A stretch of 64,000 nucleotides of DNA, from the NCBI GenBank assembly GCA_019787685.1, contig JAHNUO010000004.1, forward strand, positions 1,922,001 through 1,986,000, read 5' to 3'. The notes beneath the pieces are model-generated. The model worked only from the letters and a program-made list of their open reading frames with translations. It made no database searches and had not been told where the DNA came from. Shown here one piece after another: positions 46,456 to 57,933 of this stretch. Origin of the DNA: Chiua virens. Its lineage: Eukaryota; Basidiomycota; Agaricomycetes; Boletales; Boletaceae. A program made the position numbers and the translations under genes. How positions within the stretch are numbered: the first letter of the stretch is position 1; each line of letters begins with the position of its first letter.

Positions 46456-48711
46456 TCACAGTTGACCAGCACGCCTGCGCTGCTTCGCCTCATACTCGTC
46501 TACCAACGCCCGGCGCAATACCTTGCCTGTGGGCGATTTGGGTATCTGATTCAAACATCATCCATGTGCTGTCCTGAATGAAACACAAAAGCTGACACTG
46601 ACCTGATCGACGACAGCGATCCCTCCCCTCAACCACTTGTACCGACTCAGTGACTCCCGCACCCACGCATCGAGACGTATGACGACCTCGGTCGCACCAA
46701 GTGCATTGCCAGCAGACGATAGAACAACCCACGCCCGAGGTACACGCTCGTCCTGGGTACGTCCACCGCTCACGCCAGCGACGGTAACGTCCACTATGAA
46801 TTTCCCAGGATGTCTCAGCAGCGTTTCTTCAATTTCCATGGGGGACACTTGCATCCCTGATATTTTCAGAGTATCCTGTGATTAAATGAAGGTCAACATA
46901 TTTCTGTGAGGACGAGCTGGCTCGAGTGGTTTCTAGTTCACCTTGGCTCGATCTTCGAAGCTTAGGCAAGGTATTAGTCCAGAATTCTACTTCATGATCA
47001 TGAAAAACACCCACTAAAGGACGCCATCTGCGTCAATACGAATCCGATCGCCTGTGTGAAGCCAACCGTCCTTGAAGGTTTCATCCGTAGCCTGTTGGTT
47101 TAGCCAGTACCCCAGTGACACCGAGCCACCGCGGACGTGCAACTCTCCAACTTCATTCATAGATGCTAATTGACCGTCCTCACGTACGACACGGGCTTCA
47201 AGACCAGGCATGAGTATACCGGCCGAGCCTGACACGTTCTTAGCTTTCCCATCCAGCATCCCGGGAACAGGTTTCAATGCGACGGAAAATGTCTGGGGAG
47301 GCCACGTCAACATTTTCTAACGACGATGAGAACTATGAGATCCTAACACATTCGGACATTCCATACCCTGGTACGATACATCAGCCTTGGAATGGGAATG
47401 CAACAACATTTCCCACCCACCTTCACCTACCCGCTCCACGCAGGGGAAACGTACACATAATTTGTCGGCGAGCGAAACAGGAAGGTGGGCTGCACCAGAG
47501 CTCAGGGATTGAACGGTGCCGAAATCAGCAGTAGGAAACCTTGGGTGGTGGACGATTTGGTGAACAAGGGACGGAACTAGATATACATTCGTAGCACGGT
47601 ATCTTCATAGCATAGGTGGTAGATTAGCATGTCAGGATAGACGTAAAGTGAGCGAGACGTACTTTGGGATGGAATCGAAAAACGCATCAACATTCCATTT
47701 CGGCAAGAGGACCAGAGTGACTGGCGAAAGGAAACATATAAAGGTAGTGATGTAGAGCCCGTACGAATGATGCATCGGCAAGACATTGAAAGCCACGTTG
47801 ATGGCTGTTGGATTGGGAGGCTTTGGGTTCATCTGCGTCAAACAAATAAATTACTTGACGAGCGGCAGGTACGCACACTTCGGACCTTCAGGACCTCCTG
47901 GGACCATAAAGCCATCTGAGTGACAGATTCAAGAATATTTCCATGAGAGATCATGACGCCTAACGGATTGACATGAGACGGTGAAAATCGGGACATCCAG
48001 ATGTGTGTCGGAATGACGCACCCTTCGGTAACCCACTCGTCCCGCTCGAGAATATAAGATAGGCAAGTGTATCCTTTTGGGCTGGCTGTACTGGCAGTCG
48101 AGGCAGTCCATTCCTTCGTGCACGCTCGACAAGTTCTCCGTAGCTCACGCGGCCGGGTACATGTCCCTCTAGGATATAAATCCGATCATCCGAGAGACCT
48201 GAACTGAGTGCCAAGGGTAGCATCGACGGGCTTACGAACAAGCGCGTAGGCGCCGCGAGCTTGACGATGTGCTGGAACTCGAAAGGGGTAGAATACGATG
48301 AAAACATGGCAAACGGGACTGTCATGACGAGAAGCGAGTGGAGCAGGGCAACATAATCCTACAAAAAGCATCGACGTTGGTTATGATGATGTATGATGTC
48401 CGGTGTGAACATTCGAACTTGGGAACATAAGTACATACCATCGAGTTCTCGCTTAGCACGCCAACTAATTCATTCAAATTGTTTCCAGGGCGGATTCCCA
48501 ACCCTCCGACGTTTGCATCACTGCTGAGAGCCGTCGCACCATCTCGGACCGTCTCCAGAAATTGTCGGAATGATCGGCTAGCGCCTGTCAGCGCGTTGAC
48601 ATGCAATGGGTAATCTTGCCATTCAGCTTGCTCTGGACGATTGAAGAGAGTGTTGTGAATGTTTTGCGGGAGTATTTTGGGTAACGGCGGAAACAGTGAC
48701 TTGTGGTACAT
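46456..48711 (-). CDS. ANL-superfamily acyl-CoA synthetase / adenylating enzyme, copy B
   Basis: It is a near-identical duplicate of the ligase at 39899-42148, with the same exon layout and motifs: YLIFSSGTSGLPKG, VMISHGN, YGMSEC, GWLHTGDRIRID, ISGMQVSPMEIEE and IPKSPTGKVLRRAL. The C-terminus differs by a 6-base insertion (EAKQRRRAGQL instead of EAKQRAGQL). Within the ORF, LGYWLNQQATDE replaces LGYLLNQKATDE. Intron regions also carry small changes: the copy A ORF ends its read-through after the P-loop exon earlier than copy B, without altering the spliced product. Both copies appear functional. Confidence 0.87.
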
Positions 48712-49115
48712 TTCGAATGGTTCGGAGGCCTTGAGGAGTGGTGAAGAGGACCATAAAAGACATTCCGAAGCTTTTCATACTTGAAGTGGAAGCCTAATTG
48801 CGGCTTGCTCCAGGCTCGTCTAAATCATCAATGTCTTTAAAGTCGTTTTTGCGAACCAGCAATCGGTGGAGATCCACTCATCTAAGTAGCCATTTCAGTT
48901 TTGTTTGGACGCTTAAATGTCAATGTCATGTCAAAGGCTCTGTCCACCAATAAGGCAACATTCCATCCAGCAGGTACCAGTGAGTGCAGATGGACTTGAT
49001 TATAAATGTAAACAGGTATAATATGTTGATAAGGTGGCCATCATGTATCATGCGTCATGTCAGTCATGAAACAAATGCATATCCAAACGTGAAGATATAA
49101 ATTCAAGCCAGCCGA
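48712..49115. other. Spacer between ligase B and monooxygenase 5
   Basis: It is the duplicate of 42149-42552. No gene. Confidence 0.6.
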
Positions 49116-50602
49116 TCACCTTCGGCCCAACCCGCTCAACTCCCAAGCTATCTTTTGTTGCACAAACGGCAACACGCCCCCCACCCACAACAACCAATTC
49201 CGAGCCGTCGCCGCGCTGATCGGTAACCACCAATACATCCACTCTCCAGGCTTCGAACCCATGATTGACAACAGCCGCTTGGTGAGTCCGATAACCTCGA
49301 GTGCGCGTGCGTGTCGTGTCGCAGCGAAATCGCGGAGGAGGACGTCTGCTTCGGAGAGGGATTTGGTCGCGGTCGCGTGGATGTGCTTGGTCAATGCTTC
49401 CCCCAAGAAGACCGCATCACGCAAGCCAAGATTCATACCCTGCCCACCGGCGGGGGAGTGAATATGCGCCGCATCACCTACGAGGACGATAACTCCGCCC
49501 TCCGGCTCGCCGGGTTGTGATGAGCCTGTGGAACCGAGGCGAATAAAGGGCGTATCAGCGATCGCGGCATGGTTGCGGAAACGAGTCGACCAGACGACGT
49601 CCTTGATACGGATGGATCTGGACTTTGGATTCACAGACGCATCAGAAGATAGACCATACGGTCCAAAGCGATCCACAAGATTCTGTAGGTATTCCTTGGA
49701 CGGCGAGCGGGGAATTTCGCCTTCCTCCAAAGGAACACCTGAGCCAATACGGTAGAGCTTGTCTGTCATCGTGGGGTGACCGTTGGCGATCAGGTAATCG
49801 TTGAAGGTGGAAGGCAGATGAGCACAAAGGAAGAAACTATCCGGAGACAAGGTAGTTGTGAAGGGAATATCCGTGGCCGGGGCATCGAAAGTGACGTCTG
49901 CGAGAACCATCTGCGCGAGGTTGGTCACATTTTCGGCCCGTGCACTCATTGGATCGGCGAAACCGATACCGGCAGTGGTACGAACCTGCGTCCAGCGGTA
50001 AGCGACATGACATGAAACATGGCAAACGAGAGCTTACGACTGAGCGTGCACCATCAGCACCGACGACGTAGCGGGCAGTGATCACTCTGCCGTCTTCGAA
50101 CGTGACATCTGTCAACTGCGTATTTCCCGTGTTACGCTTCATTCCAACCACTTTGAGAGGTCGATGGACAGGCACGTCGAAGCTAGCCAGCTTCGTTCCA
50201 AGTGCATGCTCTGTCAAGTTCTGGGGAATGACAACGGCGTACGGATGGCGCGTGTATCCTTTGAGATAATACCCAATATCGGGACTGATAAGGTCGCCCG
50301 AACGCGTGCCAACCCCGACCTGAGTAACTTTCGTTCCCTGTGATACAATGTCGTCTCCACACCCGATGGTATCTAGGGCCTTATACCGATTCAGAAGCGA
50401 GGTTCAAAAAGTGAAGTATAAGTAGTCTCACCTCGAGAGTGGCCGCATGTACAACAAGAGCACGAGAGGTATTGTCGCCTCGCTCCACGGCGTCCACTAT
50501 GACGAAGTCACGGAACCCATGATGAAGGAGAGACAGTGCGGTAGCAAGACCCGCTGGACCTGCCCCTACGATGAGAATGGTAGTGCTTTCAGGAAGAGAC
50601 AT
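49116..50602 (-). CDS. FAD-dependent aromatic monooxygenase, copy 5
   Basis: This is the complete counterpart of truncated copy 4. Exon 1 has MSLPESTTILIVGAGPAGLA and DFVIVDAVERGDNTSRALVV. Exon 2 has ALDTIGCGDDIVSQGTKVT, YTRHPYAVVIPQNLTEHALG and the DG motif YVVGADGARSV. Exon 3 has TAGIGFADPMSARAENV and GDAAHIHSPAGGQGMN, ending AWELSGLGRR. The frame is open in every exon and the splice sites are standard. It lies just downstream (in transcription direction) of its own TATA-like promoter at about 50640 and upstream of ligase B. The pair has the same direction and 404-bp spacing as in unit A. Substrate unknown. Confidence 0.9.
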
Positions 50603-50639
50603 TGTAGAGCTGGGGAACGTCGACAGGGACCTATGGGAG

Positions 50640-50648
50640 TTATATATG
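50640..50648 (-). promoter_or_regulatory. TATA box of monooxygenase copy 5
   Basis: CATATATAA on the minus strand lies about 40 bp upstream of the ATG at 50602. Confidence 0.45.
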
Positions 50649-50659
50649 ATCGGTAGATG

Positions 50660-51446
50660 CGCGTAGGCATCCTACAAGGTTCATGCACATGCCAAGCTCA
50701 TGGATAGCCAGTGGGTTCGATGACAAATCATGCTGACTATTCGCTTATTTGTCCGACTTTGATCGCACTGTATACGCGTACCACGGGTCGGATTCGAGCG
50801 CAGCGGGTTGATCGTGTCACCGACTGTCAACAGAACCTCGAGTAACTGTGTATAGCTCGCGCAGCCCCTGCGATGTCATGCAGTCGGCATTGTCGCTCGA
50901 GACAACCGGATTATCGGCGAGTGAATGAATGTGTTCCGCCTCAATAGATTGTGCAGGTCCCACAGCGTTCGGCCTCGCACCCAAAGTGACGGATGTATGG
51001 ATAGTTTATATTCAGATTTGAAGTCAGTCGACCGTACACCTGAATGACGAAGGCTAAATCGCGATATCCTCGACCTTATTCAACCACTCATTCTCCAATT
51101 AATCCGTGTAGATCTCGCTCTGACGAGGACCTCGTGACTCGGATGTTCTGATTGCGTCGCTCTGTGGTCTCCTCTGCGATGATGGGCACAGTCAGCATTG
51201 TTACTTATGCTTATGCGAGCTGCTACTCATGGGAGGGAATGAAACGGGGGTATTTGTACTACACATTCCCTGTGAACATGCAGCAGCCTTGTGAAGACAA
51301 CATTTATAACCATTCCTTTCATCAACTCAACTGCGGGTTCGCTCCAACTAATCTAAAGCGTCCAAAAAAGAATATAATATCAAAAAGAATAACCGTTCGT
51401 TTACATAGCTTACTTGTACTACTCTATATCGTCTAGGTGATCCGCC
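50660..51446. other. Intergenic boundary of the accessory island
   Basis: About 790 bp has no supported gene. A short plus-strand frame (51152-51436) has no recognisable feature. Confidence 0.45.
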
Positions 51447-53344
51447 TCACGCTCGACACCTTATCTCCCCACCCCCTACCATCGCAATTGTTGCACCAAG
51501 ACACCACCCCAACTCAGTCCCCCGAATCCGCTTCCCGAGCTCCACGTCCCGAGTGTCCGCAAACTCGTACCCGAGTCCTAATAGTGCGTGCATGAACGTC
51601 AGATCGAGACACCACTCGGGGCGGTCTTCCAACTCCTCGATCACCTCCGGATACGCGCCCCAGTGTTCTCTCCAGCTACGTGGGCCTGCACAGACTTGAT
51701 TCGCGAGGGTGGCGATGGTCGAGACCGTAATGCGCGGTTGAACGTCGTCAGAGGGTGGGGGGATCAGGGGCATAATCCGGTCGTAAAAGTACGACAGGAG
51801 AAGGATATTTCCCGTTGGGAACGCATCCAACAGCGATGGCTGGTAGACACCGTTAAATGAGCATGGCTTGACCTCGCAGATACTATGTCATGCAATGAGG
51901 CCGTCAGTTGTGCCCGAGTTCAGCTAGAGAAAGAAAGATAAGAACTCACGCGTCCTTAGCCATAACCAGTTCTAAAATCCGATTGCACGCCTCGAAACTT
52001 CCAACGTCTTCTCCCGCCATGATCACCTTCATCTCGCCCTGACCCTCCCCCAGGAGTACCTCCACTTCCTTGGCCGTCCCTTGTGCAAGACACGGATTCG
52101 CCACGCGGGGCAACTCACCCTCCCCATTAACCCTTGCCCTCCTCAACCCATCCATAAACTCCACCACCCGATGCACGCTCTTCCTCGCACTCTTAAGCCC
52201 GTATCCCAAGTAAGAGTGCTGATACAGCACCCTCCGTTCCCCACCAAACACCAGCTCATACTTGTGTTCACCGTCCTTGAGCGCCTCGTCCACATCATCC
52301 TTACCCTTCTCCGGCTCAAACACGATCTGCGTCGACCCACCTCCCAAATCCAACACCGCATACGTCGGTATATCATCACCTCCACCGACCTCGCTCGATC
52401 CCCCGCCCCGAACCGCACCCATCAAATAATTCACCGTGATCCACGCATAGACGCCTTCATCCCGCCCGTCCATAATCACCACCCCTCCCTCCGCCGGCAA
52501 CACAAACGGATACCTCCCCTTCAACCTCGCCTCTACCGCCCCCAAGATCGCCTCACTTCCTTCACCCCAAGCAACCTCAACCCAGCCGTCGCCTTGACCG
52601 CCACTGGCGTGCACGCGTGCAACGACGCCGGCACGACACGCACCGCCTCGTCCAGCAGCACATCCAGACTCGCTGCCGCATCCTCGGGCGTCGGGTGCTT
52701 GGCGCGGTCAGACAACCCAGGTTGGACCATTCGGAACACTTCGTATTCGTACGACGGCGAGGCGCCGCAGTGGTTGAACTTGTAAATGTGGATGCGTGAC
52801 CCGGTCGAACCGGCGTCGATCATGAGGGCGTATTGTACGATGGGGAGGTGTGCTGCGTATGAGGCAGTGCAGTGGACAGTTTTGAGCGGGTCGGGATCTG
52901 TTTCGGGGGAGGTGGGTATTATGGAGGGAACGGAGCCGGTGTTCGAGGAAGGGGAGGTCGTTGGGGATACCACATCGTCTAGTACTTCACTTGGCATAGA
53001 TTCAATGGGTATCTTTCCTTGTGGGGGATAAATGTCTTCTAATCCAGGTGTTGGGAGATCTGCAAAGGGATTAGATATCCAGCGTCACTCGTTCTCGTTT
53101 AGCATGAAAGAAGTCTCGGTCACAGAGAAACAGCGTCCTGCCGTAGCGAAGATTTGAAAAGAAAAGATGATTCACCTGCTGAGAAGGCTGCATCTTCACG
53201 AGGACCAAAAAACCAGACGAGCCCCATGAGTACGCCACATCCAATTGCAATTTTTTTCCAGGCGAGTTTTCTCCCCGGTCGGCCAGGACCCATCCCGCCT
53301 TCGAGACGCTCGTAGGTGTTACTCCTCGTGGATGTAGCAAACAT
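51447..53344 (-). CDS. GDA1: Golgi guanosine/nucleoside diphosphatase (GDA1/CD39 family), one apparent frameshift
   Basis: It is a type II Golgi membrane NDPase that hydrolyses GDP/UDP released by glycosyltransferases. The start at 53344 gives MFATSTRSNTYERLEGG and one membrane anchor, KKIAIGCGVLMGLVWFFG. After an intron the apyrase conserved regions appear in order: ALMIDAGSTGSRIHIYKF (ACR1), VAVKATAGLRLLG (ACR2), MDGRDEGVYAWITVNYLMG (ACR3), YAVLDLGGGSTQIVFEPE (ACR4) and YQHSYLGYGLKSARKSV (ACR5). A GTGAGT intron follows MAKDA and joins ICEVKPCSFNGVYQPSLLDA, and the end has GWCLGATIAMVGGG. Between ACR2 (LLGVKE) and GSEAILGAVEARL at about 52555 the frame shifts by one missing base. This may be a sequence error or a real lesion. 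Otherwise complete. Confidence 0.88.
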
Positions 53345-53888
53345 AGAAAAGCGAGAGATGAGAGTAGAACTTTGACCACGAGGCTCACAGCCCTGGTCAA
53401 CAGAGGTGGAGAACGCCGAGCGGTGTTCGAGTGGAATATTGGCTAACGGAAACTCGGTGATACACAGCACCTATGTAGCTTTCGTAGGTGCCATAAAATC
53501 AAGTGATACGGTGACGGGTATACCCCATGTATTATTAGGCTCTCTGACGAAGCTTCCCATGCCAGACTAATCAAGCACACAGTCCACTGACAAAAAGCGA
53601 CGCCTGATTTATTATATCTATCGGCGCACATGACGTACATCAAGTGAAAGATAGGGCTGGATTCAAAGACCGTAATGATGGGATCGAAAGCACGAAATTG
53701 GATGAGAAGAAAGGGGATGGGGGATACGACGATGCTCCTAACCAGTGGATGGGGAAGATTTGGAGGATGTAGCAGTACATGGAGCAGCGAAGATTACAGC
53801 CTACCCGCATAAAGCGTCTGCAAAAAAGATAAAGCATGGGACATGAACAGCAACTTGGTATAAGAATAAAACACCGCAAAGAAAGAGG
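53345..53888. other. Intergenic
   Basis: It comprises the 5' region of the GDPase gene and the 3' flank of the bZIP gene. No additional gene was found. Confidence 0.5.
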
Positions 53889-55527
53889 TTATGAATCGGT
53901 GAACTCGGGGCACTGGATATGGTGGCTGCGAAGTAATGCCTGGCAGGTCATTGCTCGCTGCTTCCACATCTCGCTCTCCTGCTTGTATTGTTCCACGCTC
54001 TCCTCCAACTCTCGCTGGTACTCCAGCTTACGCTTTCGACTCCGGCGAGCAGCGATTGTGTTTTGACGGCGCTTCACCTCGATCTGCTCCTGCTCAGAAA
54101 GCGTGGGAGTCAGACCTTCCTCGGGAAGTTGATCCTCCTCGTCACCCGGGTCAGCAGTGCGTAATCGCTTACGACGCCAAGTGGCAGGAAGCTCCTTCCG
54201 AGAAGTAACAGAAGGGGTGAGATACTTGCGCGATTGCGTGGGTGCGTCAACCGGAACGAGTGATCCAGGCATGATGTTCTTGCGAGTACCAGTAGCATTG
54301 GTCTTGCGCTTGTCAGATGGAAGAGGAATTTTCTGTCTATCGAGGGGAGAGGGACCAGCAGAGTCAATAAACGGTGTGTTGGGAGACTCCAATCTATACA
54401 GGTTGTCGAAGTTCGGTTGATGGGGGAGAGTAGAATCAGTCTGAGGCGGCTTCGATGCCGGATAAAGGGCGTCGTTCATCTCGCCAAACAGCGACGGGAA
54501 GTCGTCGAATGTGTCATTGCCAAAGTCACCCATGAGAGGACTTGTCAAGATGTCGGCATCCATGTCAGAACCGACTGCAGGAGTAGTGAGTAACTCGTCA
54601 TCGAGAGACGAGTCAATAAGCGGCGACGTCAGATATTCATTCAGATCGTTGGCCATCTGAAGCTCCGGCGTGGCTACAGTAAAAGATGAGCCTGGGCATC
54701 AGACATCTGGTAAAATAACACCTACCATTCAACACGTCCATGAGCGACTGAATAGCTTCAGCATCCGTGACTTCTATGGTGACTGCCGACGACGTGTCCT
54801 TGATTGGGACATCATTGGCGCCACTATCGCCGGGTTCTTGAGACAGCATGGTCAAGTAGTTGGAGCAGAGATTTGCGAAATCGGGCGAAGACGAAAATGT
54901 TTCAGATTGCTGCAGCGAAGATGCTTCGAGTTCAGCTGTTCTGCAAGGTGTTGTACGAGGCGCAATTGGTAAAAATTGGGGTATCCCATAATGGGCGGCA
55001 AGATCCGAGATGTTATTAAAGACCTGGTTGGACGTCTGTGGACGTGCAGAGTGCTTGCTTATCGCAGCATGGCGAGTAGACGAGCTTGAAAGTGTAGAAC
55101 TTTCAAGGACAATGGGCGAAGAGACCTGTTGACCGGGGGTAGGTGACAACGTGGGACGATACGAGATCGGCCGTAGATTTAGCAAGTCAGGGACGGAGAC
55201 GACATGTTGATCTGGAGTATACGATAGATATTGATCTGAAATTGCGGAGCGGGGAGGGTGTATTGTATATGTGCTGGGGCCAGGCGACAACGCGGAGGGC
55301 CTGGCGGGTCTGGAATCGTGAGACGAAGTCGTCAGCGCCTCATTCTCAGCACGGGTATTATGTGCATCCGTGTGCAGCAAGAGTTCAGAGTGACTCGGTG
55401 AGCACTGAGATGGCCGTGACCGCGAGGGCCGCACCGATGATGTTCGTGACTGCCCTTGTTGGGACGGACGAGACAGATCGGGCGACCCAGGAATCGACGC
55501 CTGCTCGTAAATAGATGCCAACGTCAT
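53889..55527 (-). CDS. bZIP transcription factor, GCN4/CPC1/ATF4-like
   Basis: Two exons are seen: 55527 to about 54727, then a GTAGGT..TGTAG intron (VLN|ATPELQ), and 54674-53889. The N-terminal half is Ser/Pro/Thr-rich, and an acidic SPLMGDFGNDTFDDFPSLFG stretch could be an activation region. The C-terminal basic region EVKRRQNTIAARRSRKRKLE matches the N..AA..SR.RK DNA-contact signature of the Gcn4 group, followed by a coiled coil LEESVEQYKQESEMWKQRA. This group controls amino-acid biosynthesis under starvation and binds TGA(C/G)TCA. Gcn4-type genes often have uORFs, but no ATG occurs on the minus strand between 55527 and about 55795, so none is visible in the near leader. A leader intron (CCGTGAGTG donor near 55660) is possible. 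Confidence 0.82.
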
Positions 55528-55685
55528 GACCGCGCTGATTTCAGTCGATTGACAGAAATCGTTGCAGGAATACAGGTAAGGTGATTTGCGCAGCGGTAGC
55601 GAGCAAACAGAGCACACGTAGCACACAATGAAACAGATGCAGATCGAACTGAATCACTCACGGATGGGAATGGAAAGAGTACAAG

Positions 55686-55691
55686 TGACTC
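55686..55691 (+). promoter_or_regulatory. TGACTC half-type GCN4 response element
   Basis: TGACTC lies at 55686-55691, a GACTCA at 55698-55703 and a further TGACTC at 55775-55780, next to a TATAAAG-like box on the minus strand (55787-55795). These are matches to the binding core of the factor encoded just downstream; autoregulation is inference. Confidence 0.35.
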
Positions 55692-55908
55692 GAGGGCGAC
55701 TCAGGAGCAGGTCAGTTTCTGCTCCGGTGGTGGTAGATGAGGGTAGGGAAGAAAAATAGGATGGCACGGACGTCTGACTCGGTCGACTTATAAAGGATTG
55801 GATTTTTCACAGCTTTTCAAGCTCAGAACGCGTGTTCCCGAATGGGCGGGAAAGGGACCACCTCAACCGACCAAACTAGGCACACAATGCAATTTCACTT
55901 TTGGCCAC

Positions 55909-55948
55909 GAAAAAAAAGAGAAAGAAAAAAAGAAAAAAAGAAAAAAAG
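55909..55948 (+). repeat. Purine-rich low-complexity tract (aaaaaaaag)n
   Basis: A run of A with G every 3-8 bases over about 40 bp lies upstream of the bZIP promoter. Such poly(dA) tracts commonly exclude nucleosomes. It is a simple repeat with no coding content. Confidence 0.8.
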
Positions 55949-57305
55949 TAGACATGTTTGTCAAGGCCAGCCCATGCATCGAAAAATCCAACGAAATAAC
56001 AGAAGGTACACTGCAACGAAAAACAATCAAACTCGCTCGCATCCAGCTCCCGACGACTACGGAAGATCGTGTACAGCCGCAGTTGCGCAGCCTTCATGAG
56101 AGCCCATCGGATGGCCAGTAGCCGAGCAGCCGACGGCGTCCTTGAGTCAGCCGACGCGGCATTGACAGCCCGATTCTGCTCGTCACCGACCCGCAGTAAA
56201 CTCTCCGAGTCGCAGTATACAAGCCCAGGATAAATGTTCCCCACCTCGCAGCACCGAATGCAACTCCCTTGGAAGTGAAATTCAGGGCCTTGTTTCGACC
56301 TTCGACGCAATGGTTACGTAACCAGTGACGCCGGCTTTCAGCAAGCTCACCGGGATGACTCAGTGTGTACCTGTATGACTCGATTACTATATTCTTCCTT
56401 CCAATCAGAACCCGCAATGAGAGTCTCTATTCGACGCCTGTCACAAAGCCATAACGTTAGTTAGATACATCCCGAGCTGAAGCGGCTCCACTTCTCAATG
56501 TGCTAATCCGAAACCAGCGAGTTTTGTGACTCAGATTAGAGAGTTGAAAAGAACGAACGTGGGCGAAACCGGCGACCCTGCATAAGATAAGACGATATGG
56601 CAGTGGTTTAGGGTACGGGCGAAAACTCAACAGGGTGTTAATAACCAGTTGTGGTTCTTGTACTCCAAGTAGACAAGACCAATTGGATGTTTGGATTGAT
56701 TTTTCCCCCATAGGAAGAAGTGACAGAGGCGCAGGCATCATGTCATGGGCCATACATAGGCTGTGTGCGGAACCTCAGAGTTGCCGTCATCCGGTCGGAC
56801 ATAGTAACTCCTCTCCATGAGCGGTGAGTAAACACGAAGGTCGGCGCAAATGCAATGTCGGATCGCCTCGCCCTGCGGCCCTGCCACTGACTACGCTGTA
56901 GGTTGTATTACCGTTGTAAAGAATCCATGCACATTTGCAAGAGAAGACTCTAGTTACTACGAGGGAATTAGCCAGGAGAGTGGCGACTCACTGTAGCAAA
57001 GATAAATCAAACATTGGACCATGGTTGGGACAAGAGAAAGATGTCAACTTGCAATTAATCAGGCGAAGCTGTGAAGGCAGATATCGATTGACAATGGAGT
57101 TGGCGAGTTGCGGAGCCTGATCAAAACAGTAATTTACAGATATGAGAAGGCTACACTTCGTTATTTACGCTGAACCAAACAGCTTCCCTCGACCAAAAGC
57201 ACTGCACTTTAGATCCTTAATGTCAAGCTAGGCAGTGCAAATGCGGGGTGGGAACAAGGTTTCACGTGAAACCTGCAGTACCCACTTCTCCGAAACCGGT
57301 TACCA

Positions 57306-57313
57306 TTCTGGAA
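57306..57313. promoter_or_regulatory. Heat-shock-element-like TTCTGGAA
   Basis: The palindromic TTCnnGAA core lies 122-129 bp before the ATG of the stress-type gene and 43 bp before its TATA box. It is a single dimer unit, so functional HSF binding is uncertain. Confidence 0.35.
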
Positions 57314-57355
57314 TTACATACACAGATGGACCCGATCAAGTCAAAATTGAATGAG

Positions 57356-57363
57356 TATAAAAG
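57356..57363 (+). promoter_or_regulatory. TATA box (TATAAAAG)
   Basis: It is a perfect TATA box 72-79 bp upstream of the ATG at 57435, as expected of a strongly inducible gene. Confidence 0.65.
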
Positions 57364-57434
57364 GGTCATCCCAATCCCCGATCTTTATCTCCAGCTCCAT
57401 CTTTCTACTCTCTCGAACAAGACCAGACTTCATA

Positions 57435-57933
57435 ATGACCAGGGAGGCTTACGACCAAGTGAGTTCGTCGATCTAGTCCAGGATCGAGCTCTGATGAGGT
57501 TTGTCCGCTAGGTCATGAAGGCGCCGCACAAGGCCCACCTCTCCCATGAGGTTATTGCCGCTGCTGCTTCCTACGAGGTATGCTGCCCATCCCCTGGCAC
57601 GGAACATGCTGACTGTCTCGTAGGCTGTGAAAGCGTGGAATGAACACCAAGAGAAGAATGGCAAGGAAGTCAGCCATGCCAAGGCCAAGGAATTCCTGTA
57701 CGTTCGTTGTGCTACTTGACAGTACAGTGTCTAAAGCGGGAGATCAGTGCGGCTGCTGGTGGTGCTTTTATCACCCACATAGCTGAAACAAAGGGTCTTG
57801 ATGCGCTCGACCACCACAAGGCCAAGACGCACGGTGAGTGAACATAGGATCGAAGTACATGGATTGAACCCCCTGATTACTGTGTGCAGCCGAGGAACTC
57901 CACGAGAAGCACCTCAAGCACCACGGATACTGA
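57435..57933 (+). CDS. Small CipC / DUF3759 stress-type protein
   Basis: Five exons are joined by four short GT..AG introns (donors GTGAGT, GTATGC, GTACGT, GTGAGT). They give about 97 residues: MTREAYDQ, then VMKAPHKAHLSHEVIAAAAS, AVKAWNEHQEKNGKEVSHAK, then AAAGGAFITHIAETKGLDAL, DHHKAKTHAEELHEKHLKHH and GY. The LSHE.IA.AA.YEA.KA...H...NGK..SHAKAKE pattern is that of the CipC family (DUF3759), first known as a concanamycin-induced protein of Aspergillus nidulans and stress-responsive in several fungi. Biochemical role unknown; the protein is His/Lys-rich and soluble. The frame is intact across all joints. The promoter carries a perfect TATA box and an HSE-like site. Confidence 0.82.

Larger units (their letters stand above)
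43464..50024. repeat. Tandem duplication, unit B (~6.5 kb)
   Basis: It is the direct repeat of unit A. Beyond about 50024 the sequence continues into exons 1-2 of monooxygenase copy 5, which unit A lacks. Confidence 0.93.
55950..57434. other. Intergenic, ~1.5 kb
   Basis: No supported gene. The last 150 bp form the promoter of the CipC-like gene. Short frames at 56094-56417 and 56457-56753 (minus) show no family features. Confidence 0.45.

Noticed and set aside
52081..52785. A 234-residue plus-strand frame rich in His, Pro and Arg
   Set aside because: It is antisense to the GDPase conserved regions; its composition reflects GC-rich codons on the other strand.
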